Made by a program: the position numbers and the translations under genes
Part shown: in pieces, positions 33,057 to 41,927 of the stretch
How the letters are laid out: each line of letters starts with the position of its first letter
How positions within the stretch are numbered: the stretch's first letter is position 1
Assembly (NCBI RefSeq): GCF_002943465.1
Contig: NZ_PTQY01000005.1
Location: 1 to 64,000 of the forward strand
Length of the DNA: 64,000 nucleotides
Reading direction: 5' to 3'
From: Rhodoferax sp. TS-BS-61-7
GTDB lineage: Bacteria; Pseudomonadota; Gammaproteobacteria; Burkholderiales; Burkholderiaceae_C
The notes under the pieces: generated by a model
Told to the model about the DNA's origin: nothing
The model's database searches: none
Seen by the model: the letters and a program-made list of their open reading frames with translations, nothing else

Positions 33057-34016
33057 TTAAAACTTTTCGTGCGGCTGCAGGTAGCGCCACTGGCCCACCG
33101 GCAGGTTGCCCAGCATGACTTTGCCCACACGCACGCGCTTGAGGCCCACCACGCGCAGGCCCACCAGCTCGCACATGCGGCGGATCTGGCGTTTTTTGCC
33201 CTCGGTCAGCACAAAACGCAGCTGCTCGGGGTTTTGCCATTCCACCTGGGCGGGCTTCAGGGCCTGGTCATCCAAGCGCAGGCCGTGGCGCAGCAGGCGC
33301 AGCTTCTCGGGCGGGAACACGCTTTGCACATCGCTGCTCACCGGGTCGTCATCGTCAATGCGGCTGAGCTGCTGCACCTTGCCGCCGTAGGTGGCAGCGG
33401 GCGAGTTGGCCGCGGCGCTGTTGGCCACGCCGGTGTAGACCACGCGCACCAAGTATTCTTTTTCCATCACCGAGTCTTCGCCAATCAGCTGGCGCGCCAC
33501 ACGGCCGTCCTGCGTCATCACCAGCAGGCCGGTGGAATCAATGTCCAGCCGGCCGGCGGGCACCAGGCTCTTGAGCTGGCTGCCGTGGAAGAAGAAACGG
33601 GCGTTGTCCTCGGCCCAGCGGTTTTGCGGCTGGATGAGTGTGATGGCAGGCTCGTGCCCGTCTTCGGCCTGGCCGCTGACCAGGCCAATGGGCTTGTTCA
33701 GTAGGATGGTGACCTGGTTGGCCTGCTGGCCCTGGGCCTGTTTGTCGATCTCGATGCGCACGCCGGGCAGCACCTGCATGCCCATTTCGGCCACCTTGCC
33801 GTTCACTTTCACCCAGCCCTTGCCAATCCACTCGTCGGCCTCGCGGCGCGAGGCCATGCCCAGCTCGGCCATGCGTTTGTTCAGGCGCACGGTGCCGCCT
33901 GCGCCCTGGGCGGCGGTGTTGGTTTGGCCCTGGGGGATGGCGCGGTTGCCCGGTGCTTTGCTCGGCGGGGGCGCGGCGCGGCGGAAGGTGGGGGCGGGCG
34001 GTTTCTGGTCGGTCAT
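33057..34016 (-). CDS. Pseudouridine synthase, RsuA/RluB/RluF family
   Basis: This 319-residue protein has a disordered Pro-rich N-terminus. An S4 domain follows (RLNKRMAELGMASRREADEW, KVNGKVAEMGM). The catalytic domain contains AGRLDIDSTGLLVMTQDG with the catalytic Asp in RLD, and a late TEGKKRQIRRMCELVG motif. This matches the family that modifies uridines in 16S or 23S rRNA; the order fits RluF best but the target is not certain. A repeat-family copy begins 4 bp upstream of the ATG, so the 5' leader is made of that repeat. Confidence 0.85.
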   Translation of the reverse strand: MTDQKPPAPTFRRAAPPPSKAPGNRAIPQGQTNTAAQGAGGTVRLNKRMAELGMASRREADEWIGKGWVKVNGKVAEMGMQVLPGVRIEIDKQAQGQQANQVTILLNKPIGLVSGQAEDGHEPAITLIQPQNRWAEDNARFFFHGSQLKSLVPAGRLDIDSTGLLVMTQDGRVARQLIGEDSVMEKEYLVRVVYTGVANSAAANSPAATYGGKVQQLSRIDDDDPVSSDVQSVFPPEKLRLLRHGLRLDDQALKPAQVEWQNPEQLRFVLTEGKKRQIRRMCELVGLRVVGLKRVRVGKVMLGNLPVGQWRYLQPHEKF

Positions 34017-34020
34017 GGTT

Positions 34021-34074
34021 GCTATATTTTTAGGAGCTGCTTGCGCATATTTTACGGGGGCTGGGTGCCAATTT
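34021..34074 (+). repeat. Dispersed ~55-bp intergenic repeat, copy 6
   Basis: The copy reads GCTATATTTTTAGGAGC, then TGCTTGCGCATATTTTACGG, then GGGCTGGGTGCCAATTT. It stands between the divergent pseudouridine synthase and dctA genes. It directly abuts the synthase start codon (ATG at 34016-34014 on the minus strand). Confidence 0.85.
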
Positions 34075-34146
34075 GTTGCATAAATCACCTGGGCGCGGCC
34101 TTTCCCGAAGGCGTGGCCAAGGCGAAATAGGGTGCATAGGGTAAAC

Positions 34147-34170
34147 CCTACTGTTGAACGCAACAGTAGG
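34147..34170. promoter_or_regulatory. Perfect inverted repeat upstream of dctA
   Basis: CCTACTGTTG-AACG-CAACAGTAGG is a 10-bp perfect dyad with a 4-base spacer, 64 bp before the dctA ATG. It may be an operator for a transcription factor or a leader hairpin. No T tract follows, so it is not a terminator. Confidence 0.6.
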
Positions 34171-34233
34171 CGCCTGGCGGGGCAATCCGTATCGTCGCGC
34201 CCTGTTTTTGTACTCTCCAAAGGCCCCTCTGCC

Positions 34234-35580
34234 ATGTCAGCGACCGTTGCGCGCAAGCCGCTCTACCAATCCCTTTACGTCCAGGTTCTGTTTGCCGTTA
34301 CGGTAGGCGTGTTGCTCGGTCACTTTTACCCCCAGCTCGGTACCGACATGAAACCGCTGGGCGATGGTTTCATCAAGCTCATCAAGATGATCATTGCGCC
34401 CATCATCTTCTGCACCGTGGTGGTGGGCATTGCCGGCATGGAGGACATGAAAAAGGTTGGAAAAACCGGTGGCCTGGCCCTGCTGTACTTTGAGGTGGTG
34501 TCCACGTTGGCGCTCATCATCGGCCTCGTGGTGGTCAACGTGCTGCAGCCCGGCGCAGGCATGCATGTGGACGCCGCTTCGCTGGACACCAAGAGCATTG
34601 CGGCCTACACCGCACCCGGCAAGATGCAGGGCACGGTGGACTTTTTGCTCAATGTCATTCCCACCTCGGTGGTGGATGCGTTTGCCAAGGGCGAGATCTT
34701 GCAGGTGCTGCTGTTCTCGGTGCTGTTTGGTTTTGCGCTGCACAAGTTTGGCGGCCGCGGCACCATGGTGTTCGACTTCATCGAAAAAACCTCGCACGTG
34801 TTGTTCGACATCGTGGGCATCGTCATGAAGGTGGCGCCCATTGGTGCGTTTGGCGCCATGGCGTTCACCATCGGCAAGTACGGCGTGGATTCGCTGTTCT
34901 CGCTGGGCAAGCTCATGGGCGCGTTTTACCTCACCTGCCTGTTCTTCGTATTTGGTGTGCTGGGCCTGATTGCCAAGCTGCATGGCTTTAGCGTGTTCAA
35001 GTTTGTGCGCTACATCAAGGAAGAGCTGCTCATCGTGCTCGGCACCTCGTCCAGCGAATCTGTGCTGCCCCGCATGATGGAAAAGCTGGAGAACCTGGGC
35101 GCCCGCAAATCCGTGGTCGGCCTGGTCATTCCCACCGGCTACTCGTTCAACCTGGACGGCACCTCCATTTACCTCACCATGGCTGCGGTCTTCATTGCCC
35201 AGGCCACCGACACGCCCATGAGCCTGACGCAGCAGCTCACACTGCTGGCCGTGCTGCTGCTCACCTCCAAGGGCGCGGCGGGCATCACCGGCAGCGGCTT
35301 CATCGTGCTGGCTGCCACCTTGTCGGCTGTGGGCGGCGTGCCCGTGGCGGGCCTGGCACTCATCCTGGGCATTGACCGCTTCATGAGCGAAGCCCGCGCC
35401 CTGACCAACCTGGTGGGCAATGGCGTGGCCACGTTGGTGGTGGCCAAGTGGACTGGCGACCTGGACATGCAGCGCCTGCAGGCGGGGCTGGACCATCCCA
35501 CCCAGCAAGAGGCCCAAGCGCCCGAAGAAATCCTGGACCAACGCGTAGACCACATGGCCGTTTCGCCCGCCAAGGGCTGA
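34234..35580 (+). CDS. dctA: C4-dicarboxylate:cation symporter DctA
   Basis: This 448-residue inner-membrane carrier belongs to the DAACS (glutamate/dicarboxylate symporter) family. It has the conserved [17 protein letters not shown] serine-rich hairpin, the [25 protein letters not shown] helix region (shown here as its parts [12 protein letters not shown] and IYLTMAAVF), and [16 protein letters not shown]. It imports succinate, fumarate, malate and possibly other acids such as orotate. No DctB/DctD pair lies nearby. A perfect dyad at 34147-34170 may control it. Confidence 0.95.
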   Translation: MSATVARKPLYQSLYVQVLFAVTVGVLLGHFYPQLGTDMKPLGDGFIKLIKMIIAPIIFCTVVVGIAGMEDMKKVGKTGGLALLYFEVVSTLALIIGLVVVNVLQPGAGMHVDAASLDTKSIAAYTAPGKMQGTVDFLLNVIPTSVVDAFAKGEILQVLLFSVLFGFALHKFGGRGTMVFDFIEKTSHVLFDIVGIVMKVAPIGAFGAMAFTIGKYGVDSLFSLGKLMGAFYLTCLFFVFGVLGLIAKLHGFSVFKFVRYIKEELLIVLGTSSSESVLPRMMEKLENLGARKSVVGLVIPTGYSFNLDGTSIYLTMAAVFIAQATDTPMSLTQQLTLLAVLLLTSKGAAGITGSGFIVLAATLSAVGGVPVAGLALILGIDRFMSEARALTNLVGNGVATLVVAKWTGDLDMQRLQAGLDHPTQQEAQAPEEILDQRVDHMAVSPAKG

Positions 35581-35591
35581 AGAACAGGTAC

Positions 35592-36335
35592 TCAGACACG
35601 GCCTGCCCGGGCCGTGTCGGCAGCAATCCGCCCGATGGCGGCAGACAGCGCTGCCGGTTGGGAGAAGTAGGCCGAGTGGCTGGCCTCGATCTGCTGCACC
35701 GACGCGCAGGGCGACTGCGCCACCATGCGGCGCTGCAGCTCGGGGGTGATGGCGCGGTCCTGCGTCAACTCGATGTAGTGCCGCGGCACTCGGCCATAGC
35801 GCGCGTCCGTCAGCCGCAGCCGGGTCAGCGCCGGCAGCGAAGGCTCGGGCGTCAGCAGGCTGTGCGCCAGCGCCACATCCGCCGCATCGCAGTCGGCATA
35901 GAGCGTGGCCTGCCGCGCGGCCGGCGGCAGCGCATCGGTCAGCGTGCGGCGGCTGATCTGGATGTGGCGGCGCACCAGCGAGTCTTTGTCCTGGCGAAAG
36001 TAGTCCGCCACCCGCTCACCATCCCGCAGCAAATAGGCCGCCAGGTACACACAAGCCACCACCTTGTCGGGCCGCATTTCGGCCACGGCAGACGCCACAA
36101 TGCCACCCCGGCTGTGCGCCAGCAGCAGCGCGGGTTCTGGCAGCGGGTCCAGCAGGTCACACACGGCGCGTGCCATTTGTTGAAGCGTGGTGCGCCCGCG
36201 CAGCCAGCGCCACTGGGTGCCGTGCGCCGGCAGGTCGGGCACATGCACTTGGTGCCCCGCAGCTTCCAGCGGCGGCACCACCTTGTGCCAGCACCACGCG
36301 CCATGCCAGCTGCCATGTAGAAGAACAATGTCCAT
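35592..36335 (-). CDS. Alpha/beta hydrolase (methylesterase/hydroxynitrile-lyase-like)
   Basis: This 247-residue enzyme has LLHGSWHGAWCWHKV near the N-terminus, the nucleophile elbow AHSRGGIV and a C-terminal catalytic His in IEASHSAYFSQP. The HGxWHGAWCW signature is typical of the plant methylesterase/EstD-like branch. No signal peptide is seen. It is convergent with dctA. The substrate is unknown. Confidence 0.83.
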   Translation of the reverse strand: MDIVLLHGSWHGAWCWHKVVPPLEAAGHQVHVPDLPAHGTQWRWLRGRTTLQQMARAVCDLLDPLPEPALLLAHSRGGIVASAVAEMRPDKVVACVYLAAYLLRDGERVADYFRQDKDSLVRRHIQISRRTLTDALPPAARQATLYADCDAADVALAHSLLTPEPSLPALTRLRLTDARYGRVPRHYIELTQDRAITPELQRRMVAQSPCASVQQIEASHSAYFSQPAALSAAIGRIAADTARAGRV

Positions 36336-36450
36336 GTTTCACTCCCCTTGTGTTTGCGCGGCCCATGTGGCGCGCTGGGGTGAACGGTACGGTGGAAGCG
36401 GCGCCGTGTCTGGCCGCTTTCGGACACGCGATTGGACGGTGCTTAACGCG

Positions 36451-36996
36451 TCAATTGCGTCGCGGGCCACATTTCAGCTCGGGGCTGGCCACCTCGTTGC
36501 ATTGGTCAAACGCCTCCGGTTTGATGCCCCCTTGGGTTGTTCGGAAGGGGCCAAAACACGCGCTGCTTTCGTCGTAGATGCGCCACCACGTGGGGCAATC
36601 GGTGGCGTCGGTAATGGCGTCGGTGGGCCGCTTTGCGCTGCGTGGCGCGCGCGGTAAGCCAGACGCCGCTCCCGCGGGCGGCAAGACGCCAAGATTGCGC
36701 GCCCGGAATTGCTCGTCCGCCGTGCGCCGTTCGGCATCCCGTTGCTGTGCCGGCGTCAGCTCGAACTGATCAGAGTCCGTGCAGCTTGCGCCGGCCTGGT
36801 ATGCCGATGGCACCGTGTCCGCCACATGCGTCTGCCCCGACGCATCCACCCAGCGGCAAACGGGCGTTGCCAATGCGCCCGGAGATACGAACGCCAACAC
36901 CAAGGCCAGCGGCAGCATGCGGTTGCCATGTGGCAACGGTGCTGCACGTGGCCTAGGAAGGTACATCTTTGTTTTGATGTGCAATGCGAAATCCAT
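36451..36996 (-). CDS. DUF4124 domain-containing exported protein
   Basis: This 181-residue protein contains a signal-like segment (MLPLALVLAFVSPGALA). The DUF4124 motif is VCRWVDASGQTHVADTVP, the short beta-hairpin domain seen in many beta/gammaproteobacterial periplasmic proteins. A Cys-containing C-terminal part follows (DCPTWWRIYDESSACFGPF, then QCNEVASPELKCGP). Start choice is uncertain. ATG 36996 has GAGAG upstream and overlaps the preceding small ORF, while ATG 36918 would give a standard signal peptide. Confidence 0.72.
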   Translation of the reverse strand: MDFALHIKTKMYLPRPRAAPLPHGNRMLPLALVLAFVSPGALATPVCRWVDASGQTHVADTVPSAYQAGASCTDSDQFELTPAQQRDAERRTADEQFRARNLGVLPPAGAASGLPRAPRSAKRPTDAITDATDCPTWWRIYDESSACFGPFRTTQGGIKPEAFDQCNEVASPELKCGPRRN

Positions 36997-37171
36997 GGAG
37001 GCATCTCTCTGTTGTGACCGCGGCTTCATCACGCCGAGGGGAGGGCAGCTCCGCTATGAAGTCGGTCAAGCTGCATGAAACCAAGAGCCAGGAGTCTCTG
37101 ATGTCTTCCAGTGCCTGGGTCAGGGTCTGCCAATCCGGAGCAGGAGTGTCTGAAGCATTGTTTGGTGTCAC
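36953..37171 (-). CDS. Small hypothetical protein (72 aa, GTG start)
   Basis: The ORF begins GTG-ACA-CCA with GAGGG 8 bp upstream and reads MTPNNASDTPAPDWQTLTQ, then ALEDIRDSWLLVSCSLTDFI and AELPSPRRDEAAVTTERCLH. The amphipathic helix-like composition and the ribosome site suggest that it is real. It has no recognised domain. It overlaps the start of the DUF4124 gene by 44 bp if that gene begins at 36996, which would imply coupling. Confidence 0.45.
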   Translation of the reverse strand: MTPNNASDTPAPDWQTLTQALEDIRDSWLLVSCSLTDFIAELPSPRRDEAAVTTERCLHGFRIAHQNKDVPS

Positions 37172-37507
37172 GGTCTACGCCCTCATTCAGAGAAGTTCGA
37201 TGGCCCAGTGTTTGTCAGCCATGTACTGTCTGGCCAACGAACCCGCACCACAGCAACTGCGAGTTGCGGTATTGCTCTGGGCTCTAGGTAAGCCTAGCTC
37301 CCAAGCCTTCCGACTCTGTGCGCAAACGCACGTCACGCCCGCAACGTAAGCCCAGCAGGGCTTGCTCTATGGTCAAAGAGTTACCGTTCGTAACAATCCG
37401 CACACAGAGGGGCCGTCTAAGTCCATTTGGACTATTCCCGCGGTCTCTGAGCTCGATAAAAATCGCCGCCGTCACGCATCCCTTTTCAACTCTTGAAGAA
37501 TATTTTT
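37172..37507. other. Gene-free leader region of the second PEP-CTERM gene
   Basis: Three short perfect inverted repeats are seen: AAGCCC-AGCA-GGGCTT (37348-37363), GTTAC-CGTTC-GTAAC shortly after, and AGTCC-ATTT-GGACT near 37430. They precede the PEP-CTERM gene on the plus strand and could be operators or leader hairpins. I find no ORF with a ribosome site, and no copy of the 40-bp motif of the first PEP-CTERM promoter. Confidence 0.45.
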
Positions 37508-38164
37508 ATGAAGAAATTTGTTTTCGCGATTTCCATCGCATCTGCTGCACTGTTCTCGTCTGTGGCCCATGCAGCGTTGGTGACCGATGTAGGGGGGCTG
37601 TCGTCGCCGCAAGTCACCGTGACAGATTTTGGTCTGCACAACACCAGTGTGAATTCCTTCAATGCCCTGATTCCCGGTAGCTACAACATCAACATGGGCT
37701 ACACAGGCACTGATGGCCTGTACTTTGACTACAGTGGCTGGGGGCTGGGTTCCAACGGCTCGGCATCTGGTCCTTCCGTCGGTATAAACCAGCAAGGCAC
37801 TTTGCGGTTTGACTTCTTGGGTGGTTCCGTCGCGGGGGTGGGTTTCCTGATGAATTACGCACCCGCATTTGGCCCCGTCTCCTTGGTGGCTTACGACGCG
37901 GGTCACAACATCCTGGAGCAGTACGAACTGAATGCAACTGCCCCTATTTCCAGCAATGCATTTCAATTTCGCGGCATTCAAATGGGCGCAGCCAATATCG
38001 CCAGTTTTGAGTTGACGTCCTCCGGAAATCCGTCCCCGATGTTCCGGAGCATGACCTTTACCGCTGCGGTTCCGGAGCCCGAAACCTACGCCATGCTGCT
38101 AGCCGGTTTGGGCTTGATGGGAGCGCTTGCCCGTCGCCGCAAGCAAAAGAATTTGACTGTGTAA
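37508..38164 (+). CDS. PEP-CTERM sorting domain-containing protein
   Basis: This 218-residue exported protein has a signal peptide (KKFVFAISIASAALFSSVAHA), a Gly/Asn/Ser-rich beta domain and the terminal sorting signal VPEPETYAMLLAGLGLMG followed by ALARRRKQ. This signal is nearly identical to that of the PEP-CTERM protein at 11434-12273, while the bodies of the two proteins are unrelated. It is expected to be processed by an unseen exosortase. The start at ATG 37508 is preferred to a TTG 15 bp upstream. A Rho-independent terminator follows. Confidence 0.9.
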   Translation: MKKFVFAISIASAALFSSVAHAALVTDVGGLSSPQVTVTDFGLHNTSVNSFNALIPGSYNINMGYTGTDGLYFDYSGWGLGSNGSASGPSVGINQQGTLRFDFLGGSVAGVGFLMNYAPAFGPVSLVAYDAGHNILEQYELNATAPISSNAFQFRGIQMGAANIASFELTSSGNPSPMFRSMTFTAAVPEPETYAMLLAGLGLMGALARRRKQKNLTV

Positions 38165-38185
38165 TTTCTTTTGGATCGCGACAGA

Positions 38186-38208
38186 CGGGAGCTGCGGCTC
38201 CCGTTTTT
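38186..38208 (+). terminator. Rho-independent terminator of the PEP-CTERM gene
   Basis: CGGGAGC-TGCG-GCTCCCG is a perfect 7-bp stem followed by five T, 21 bp after the stop codon. Confidence 0.9.
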
Positions 38209-38254
38209 CATTGTGCGCGGCAAGCCAAAACGGCGAAGGGGATGGACTTGATTC

Positions 38255-38307
38255 GCTATAAAAAAATAGCTTATTGCGCTTATTCCATAAGCGCTAGGCA
38301 GTGATTT
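38255..38307 (+). repeat. Dispersed ~55-bp intergenic repeat, copy 7
   Basis: The copy reads GCTATAAAAAAATAGC, then TTATTGCGCTTATTCCATAA, then GCGCTAGGCAGTGATTT. The left arm is a perfect hairpin. The CTAG in the right part supplies the TAG stop codon of the Crp-family gene, so the repeat overlaps the last codons of that gene. Confidence 0.8.
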
Positions 38308-39019
38308 GACGTGTAAACACGCGTGACCGCAGCGCTTGCAGGTCCAGCACCCGCAGCCCGCCGTATTCCACGCGAATAAAGGCCTGCGCCTCCAGTGCGT
38401 TCAGGGCCTCGTTCACCCGCTGGCGGGACAGGCCCACCAGGTAGGCCAGCTCTTGCTGGGTGATGCGCAGCACCTCGCCCACGCCGGGGTAGAGCACGGG
38501 GTTGAAGAGCGACGCCAGGCTGCGCGCCACGCGGATGTCGGGGTTGGTCATGCGGTCGATTTCGCGCGCGGCGATGAACTGGCCCAGGCGTTCGTTGAGC
38601 TGGTTCATCACAAAACGGTTGAAGCCGATCGAGTGGTCCAGCAGCCAGTGGAAGGTGTCTACATGCAGGCCCGCCACCAGGCTCTTGCGCAGCGCCTGGA
38701 TGTTGTAGCGGTAGGTCTCGCGCTTGAGGGCGGTGCCTTCGCCAAACCAGCCGCCGGGTGGCACGCCGGTGAAGGTCATGGTCTGGCCTTCGGCGTTGTC
38801 GGTGCTCATCTTCAGCAGGCCGTCCACCACGCCAAACCAATACGTCACCGGGCGGCCCATGCGGCACAGGTATTCGCCCGGCGCGGCCTCGGCAATGCGC
38901 AGGTCGTCCACGGCACGCTGGCGCTCATCGGGCAGCAGCACTTGCAGCCACGGAATGGCGGCCAACTCCACGTCGGTAAGCGGGCGGCGGCGCTGGTGCA
39001 GGCTGGGGTCGGCGGTCAT
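38294..39019 (-). CDS. Crp/Fnr-family transcriptional regulator
   Basis: This 241-residue protein has a cyclic-nucleotide-type sensor domain (GEYLCRMGRPVTYWFGVVDG, GGWFGEGTALKRETY) and a C-terminal HTH (LRITQQELAYLVGLSRQRVN). The cysteines needed for an FNR iron-sulfur cluster are absent, and the ligand is unknown. It is divergent from the acyl-CoA synthetase/Liv operon. A perfect dyad, TTGTCGT-CCAA-ACGACAA, lies between them and is its likely operator. The stop codon sits in repeat copy 7. Confidence 0.86.
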   Translation of the reverse strand: MTADPSLHQRRRPLTDVELAAIPWLQVLLPDERQRAVDDLRIAEAAPGEYLCRMGRPVTYWFGVVDGLLKMSTDNAEGQTMTFTGVPPGGWFGEGTALKRETYRYNIQALRKSLVAGLHVDTFHWLLDHSIGFNRFVMNQLNERLGQFIAAREIDRMTNPDIRVARSLASLFNPVLYPGVGEVLRITQQELAYLVGLSRQRVNEALNALEAQAFIRVEYGGLRVLDLQALRSRVFTRQITA

Positions 39020-39079
39020 AAGGAGGCCTTGTAAGTTGCCAATAAGTGAAGGGAAAACACCTACCGAGAAATGCGCAAA

Positions 39080-39097
39080 TTGTCGTCCAAACGACAA
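39080..39097. promoter_or_regulatory. Perfect dyad between Crp-type gene and ligase/Liv operon
   Basis: TTGTCGT-CCAA-ACGACAA is a 7-bp perfect inverted repeat (loosely extended by flanking A/T). Its size and symmetry fit a Crp/Fnr-type dimer site. It lies 60 bp before the adjacent regulator start and 85 bp before the acyl-CoA synthetase start, so it could control both. Confidence 0.6.
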
Positions 39098-39181
39098 CTT
39101 GGCGTCAAATGCAGTCCTACCATTCGCCCCATACCAAAAGCCCTCTGGCGCATGCCGGGGGCCATAACGAGGTGACACGCA

Positions 39182-41134
39182 ATGGGTACGCACACGACAT
39201 TTCCGCAGCTGTTGCTGCAGCACGCCAGCCAGCGCCCGCAGGCGCCGGCCATGCGTGAAAAGGAATACGGCATATGGCAAGCGCTAACCTGGGCCGAGCT
39301 GGCGCAGATGGTGGAGCAGATTGCCGCGGGCCTGCACCAGGCCGGCCTGCAGCGCCACGACCACATGGTGGTGGTGGGCGCCAACCGGCCCCGCCTGTAC
39401 GCCACCATGCTGGCCGCGCAAAGCCTGGGCGCCGTGCCCATTCCGTTGTACCAGGATGCGGCCGCACCCGAGTGTGTGTTCCCCATCAACAACGCCGAAG
39501 TGCGATTTGCCTTTGCCGAAGACCAGGAGCAGGTCGACAAGCTGCTGGAGGTGCGGGAGCAGTGCCCGCAGCTGGCCCACATTTACTTTGACGACCCGCG
39601 TGGCCTGCGCAATTACGACGAACCCGGCTTGGCCGCCATGGACGAACTGCAAGCGGCGGGCAAGGCATTTGTGGCGCTGCATCCTGGCTTCTTTCAGGCC
39701 GAGGTCACCAAAGTCGCGCACACCGATGTGGCGGCCATGTTTTTTACGTCCGGCACCACGGGCAACCCCAAAGGTGTGGTGCACACGCATGACTCGCTGT
39801 TGAACCGCGCCCGTGCCGGCGCCGAGTTTGACCGCCTGACCAGCGACGAAGATGTGTTGGCCTACATGCCACCGGCCTGGATTGGGCAAAACATCTTCAG
39901 CTACGCGCAGTGGCTGTCGTGTGGGTATGTGGTGAATTGCCCCGAGAGCAGCGCCACCGCCACCATCGACCTGAAAGAGATTGGCCCGACCTACTACTTT
40001 GCGCCGCCGCGTGTGTTCGAGGGCATGCTCACCACGGTGATGATCCGCATGGAAGACGCGGGCACCATCAAGCGCAAGCTGTTCCATTACTTCATGGGCG
40101 TGGCCAAGAAGGTCGGCCCGGCGCTGATGGACGGCTTGCCGGTGTCAGCCGCCGATCGCGCGCTGTATGCGCTGGGCAATGTGCTGGTGTACGGTCCGCT
40201 GCGCAACACGCTGGGCTTCAGCCGCGTGCGTGTGGCCTACACCGCGGGCGAGGCGATTGGGCCGGACCTGTTTACCTTCTACCGCTCCATCGGCATCAAC
40301 CTCAAACAACTCTACGGCTCGACCGAGACGGCGGTGTTTGTGTGCCTGCAGCCCGACAACCAAGCGCGTGCCGACACCGTGGGGGTGCCTTGCGCGGGGG
40401 TGGAGATCAAGGTGGCCGACAACGGCGAGATTCTGGTCAAGTCGCCCGGCCTCTTGAAGGAGTACTACAAAAACCCCGCCGCCACGGCCGAGGTGCTGAC
40501 CGCAGACGGCTGGTACCACACCAGCGACGCGGGTTTCATCGACGCGCAGGGCCACCTCAAGATAATCGACCGCGTGAAAGACGTGGGCCGTATCAAGGGT
40601 GGCGCCAACGACGGCGCCATGTTCGCGCCCAAGTACGTGGAGAACAAACTCAAGTTCTTCCAGCACATCAAAGAAGTGGTGGCCTACGGCGATGGCCGTG
40701 AGCAGGTGTGTGTGCTCATCAACATCGACTTTGACGCGGTGGGCAACTGGGCCGAACGCCGCAACCTGCCCTATGCGGGCTACACCGACCTGGCGCAGAA
40801 GCCCGAGGTTTACCAGCTCATCAAGGAATGTGTGGAAAAGGTCAATGCCGACCTGAGTGCGGACGCGCTGCTGGCTGGCAGCCAGGTGAGCCGCTTCCTG
40901 GTGCTGCACAAAGAGCTGGACGCCGACGATGGTGAACTGACGCGGACCAACAAAGTGCGCCGCGGCTTTATTGCCGACAAATACAGCGTGCTGGTGGACG
41001 CCCTCTACGGCGGCAAGACCAGCCAGTTCATTGAAACCCAGGTCAAGTTTGAAGACGGGCGCACCGGCAGCGTGAGCGCCACGCTGCGGATTGACGACAG
41101 CAAAACCTTTGCCCCCGTGAAGGCAGCAGCATGA
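39182..41134 (+). CDS. Acyl-CoA synthetase (AMP-forming; long-chain or aryl substrate)
   Basis: This 650-residue adenylate-forming enzyme has the P-loop FTSGTTGNPKGVVHTH (about 187-202), the acyl-binding YGSTETAVFVCLQ motif, the adenylation signature (WYHTSDAGFID) and hinge region (DRVKDVGRIKGG). It resembles FadD-like AMP-ligases found next to Liv-type importers in betaproteobacteria. It activates an acid to its CoA thioester in the cytoplasm. It overlaps the next gene by 4 bp (ATGA), the head of a transporter operon, so the imported acid is probably its substrate. Chain length is not predictable. Confidence 0.88.
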   Translation: MGTHTTFPQLLLQHASQRPQAPAMREKEYGIWQALTWAELAQMVEQIAAGLHQAGLQRHDHMVVVGANRPRLYATMLAAQSLGAVPIPLYQDAAAPECVFPINNAEVRFAFAEDQEQVDKLLEVREQCPQLAHIYFDDPRGLRNYDEPGLAAMDELQAAGKAFVALHPGFFQAEVTKVAHTDVAAMFFTSGTTGNPKGVVHTHDSLLNRARAGAEFDRLTSDEDVLAYMPPAWIGQNIFSYAQWLSCGYVVNCPESSATATIDLKEIGPTYYFAPPRVFEGMLTTVMIRMEDAGTIKRKLFHYFMGVAKKVGPALMDGLPVSAADRALYALGNVLVYGPLRNTLGFSRVRVAYTAGEAIGPDLFTFYRSIGINLKQLYGSTETAVFVCLQPDNQARADTVGVPCAGVEIKVADNGEILVKSPGLLKEYYKNPAATAEVLTADGWYHTSDAGFIDAQGHLKIIDRVKDVGRIKGGANDGAMFAPKYVENKLKFFQHIKEVVAYGDGREQVCVLINIDFDAVGNWAERRNLPYAGYTDLAQKPEVYQLIKECVEKVNADLSADALLAGSQVSRFLVLHKELDADDGELTRTNKVRRGFIADKYSVLVDALYGGKTSQFIETQVKFEDGRTGSVSATLRIDDSKTFAPVKAAA

Positions 41135-41916
41135 CGAAGAAAAAAATTGGCGACGTCATCCTCGACGTCAAAAACATCTCCCTGCGATTTGGCGGCGTGA
41201 AGGCGCTGACCGACATCAGCTTTGATGTGCGCGAGCATGAGATCCGCGCCATCATCGGCCCCAACGGTGCGGGCAAAAGCTCGATGCTGAACTGCATCAA
41301 CGGTGTGTACGCGCCACAAGACGGTGCCATCACCTTCCGCGGCCACACCTTCAAACACATGAACAGCCACCAGGTGGCCAGCATGGGCGTGGCGCGTACT
41401 TTCCAGAACCTGGCGTTGTTCAAGGGCATGAGTGTGCTGGACAACATCATGTCTGGGCGCAATCTCAAGATCAAAAGCAACATCCTGCTGCAGGCGCTGC
41501 GCATTGGCCCGGCGGAGCGCGAAGAGATCCAGCACCGCGAGGCGGTGGAACGCATCATCGACTTCCTGGAAATCCAGGCCTACCGCAAAACCCCCGTGGG
41601 TCAGTTGCCCTATGGCCTGCAAAAACGCGTGGACCTGGGCCGCGCCCTGGCCATGGAGCCGCAGGTGCTGCTGCTGGACGAACCCATGGCCGGCATGAAC
41701 GTGGAAGAGAAGCAGGACATGTGCCGTTTTGTGCTGGACGTGAACGACGAGTTTGGCACCACGGTGGTGTTGATCGAACACGACATGGGTGTGGTCATGG
41801 ACATCAGCGACCGCGTGGTGGTGCTGGACTACGGCAAAAAGATTGGTGACGGCACACCCGACGAGGTGCGCAACAACCCCGACGTCATCAGCGCCTACCT
41901 CGGCACCAGCCACTGA
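41131..41916 (+). CDS. Liv-type ABC transporter ATP-binding protein (LivG-like)
   Basis: This 261-residue ATPase has Walker A GPNGAGKSS, a LivG-type insert (MNSHQVASMGVARTFQNLAL), the signature-region variant PYGLQKRVDLGRALAMEP and Walker B VLLLDEPMAGMNVEE, with H-loop VVLIEHDMGVVMD. It is coupled to the upstream synthetase by a 4-bp overlap, and the permease starts 11 bp downstream. Confidence 0.92.
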   Translation: MTKKKIGDVILDVKNISLRFGGVKALTDISFDVREHEIRAIIGPNGAGKSSMLNCINGVYAPQDGAITFRGHTFKHMNSHQVASMGVARTFQNLALFKGMSVLDNIMSGRNLKIKSNILLQALRIGPAEREEIQHREAVERIIDFLEIQAYRKTPVGQLPYGLQKRVDLGRALAMEPQVLLLDEPMAGMNVEEKQDMCRFVLDVNDEFGTTVVLIEHDMGVVMDISDRVVVLDYGKKIGDGTPDEVRNNPDVISAYLGTSH

Positions 41917-41927
41917 AAGACAAGACC

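Noticed and set aside
35448..36320. 290-codon plus-strand ORF opposite the methylesterase-like hydrolase
   Set aside because: It is antisense to a gene with HGSWHGAWCW and AHSRGG motifs and has no recognisable domain of its own.
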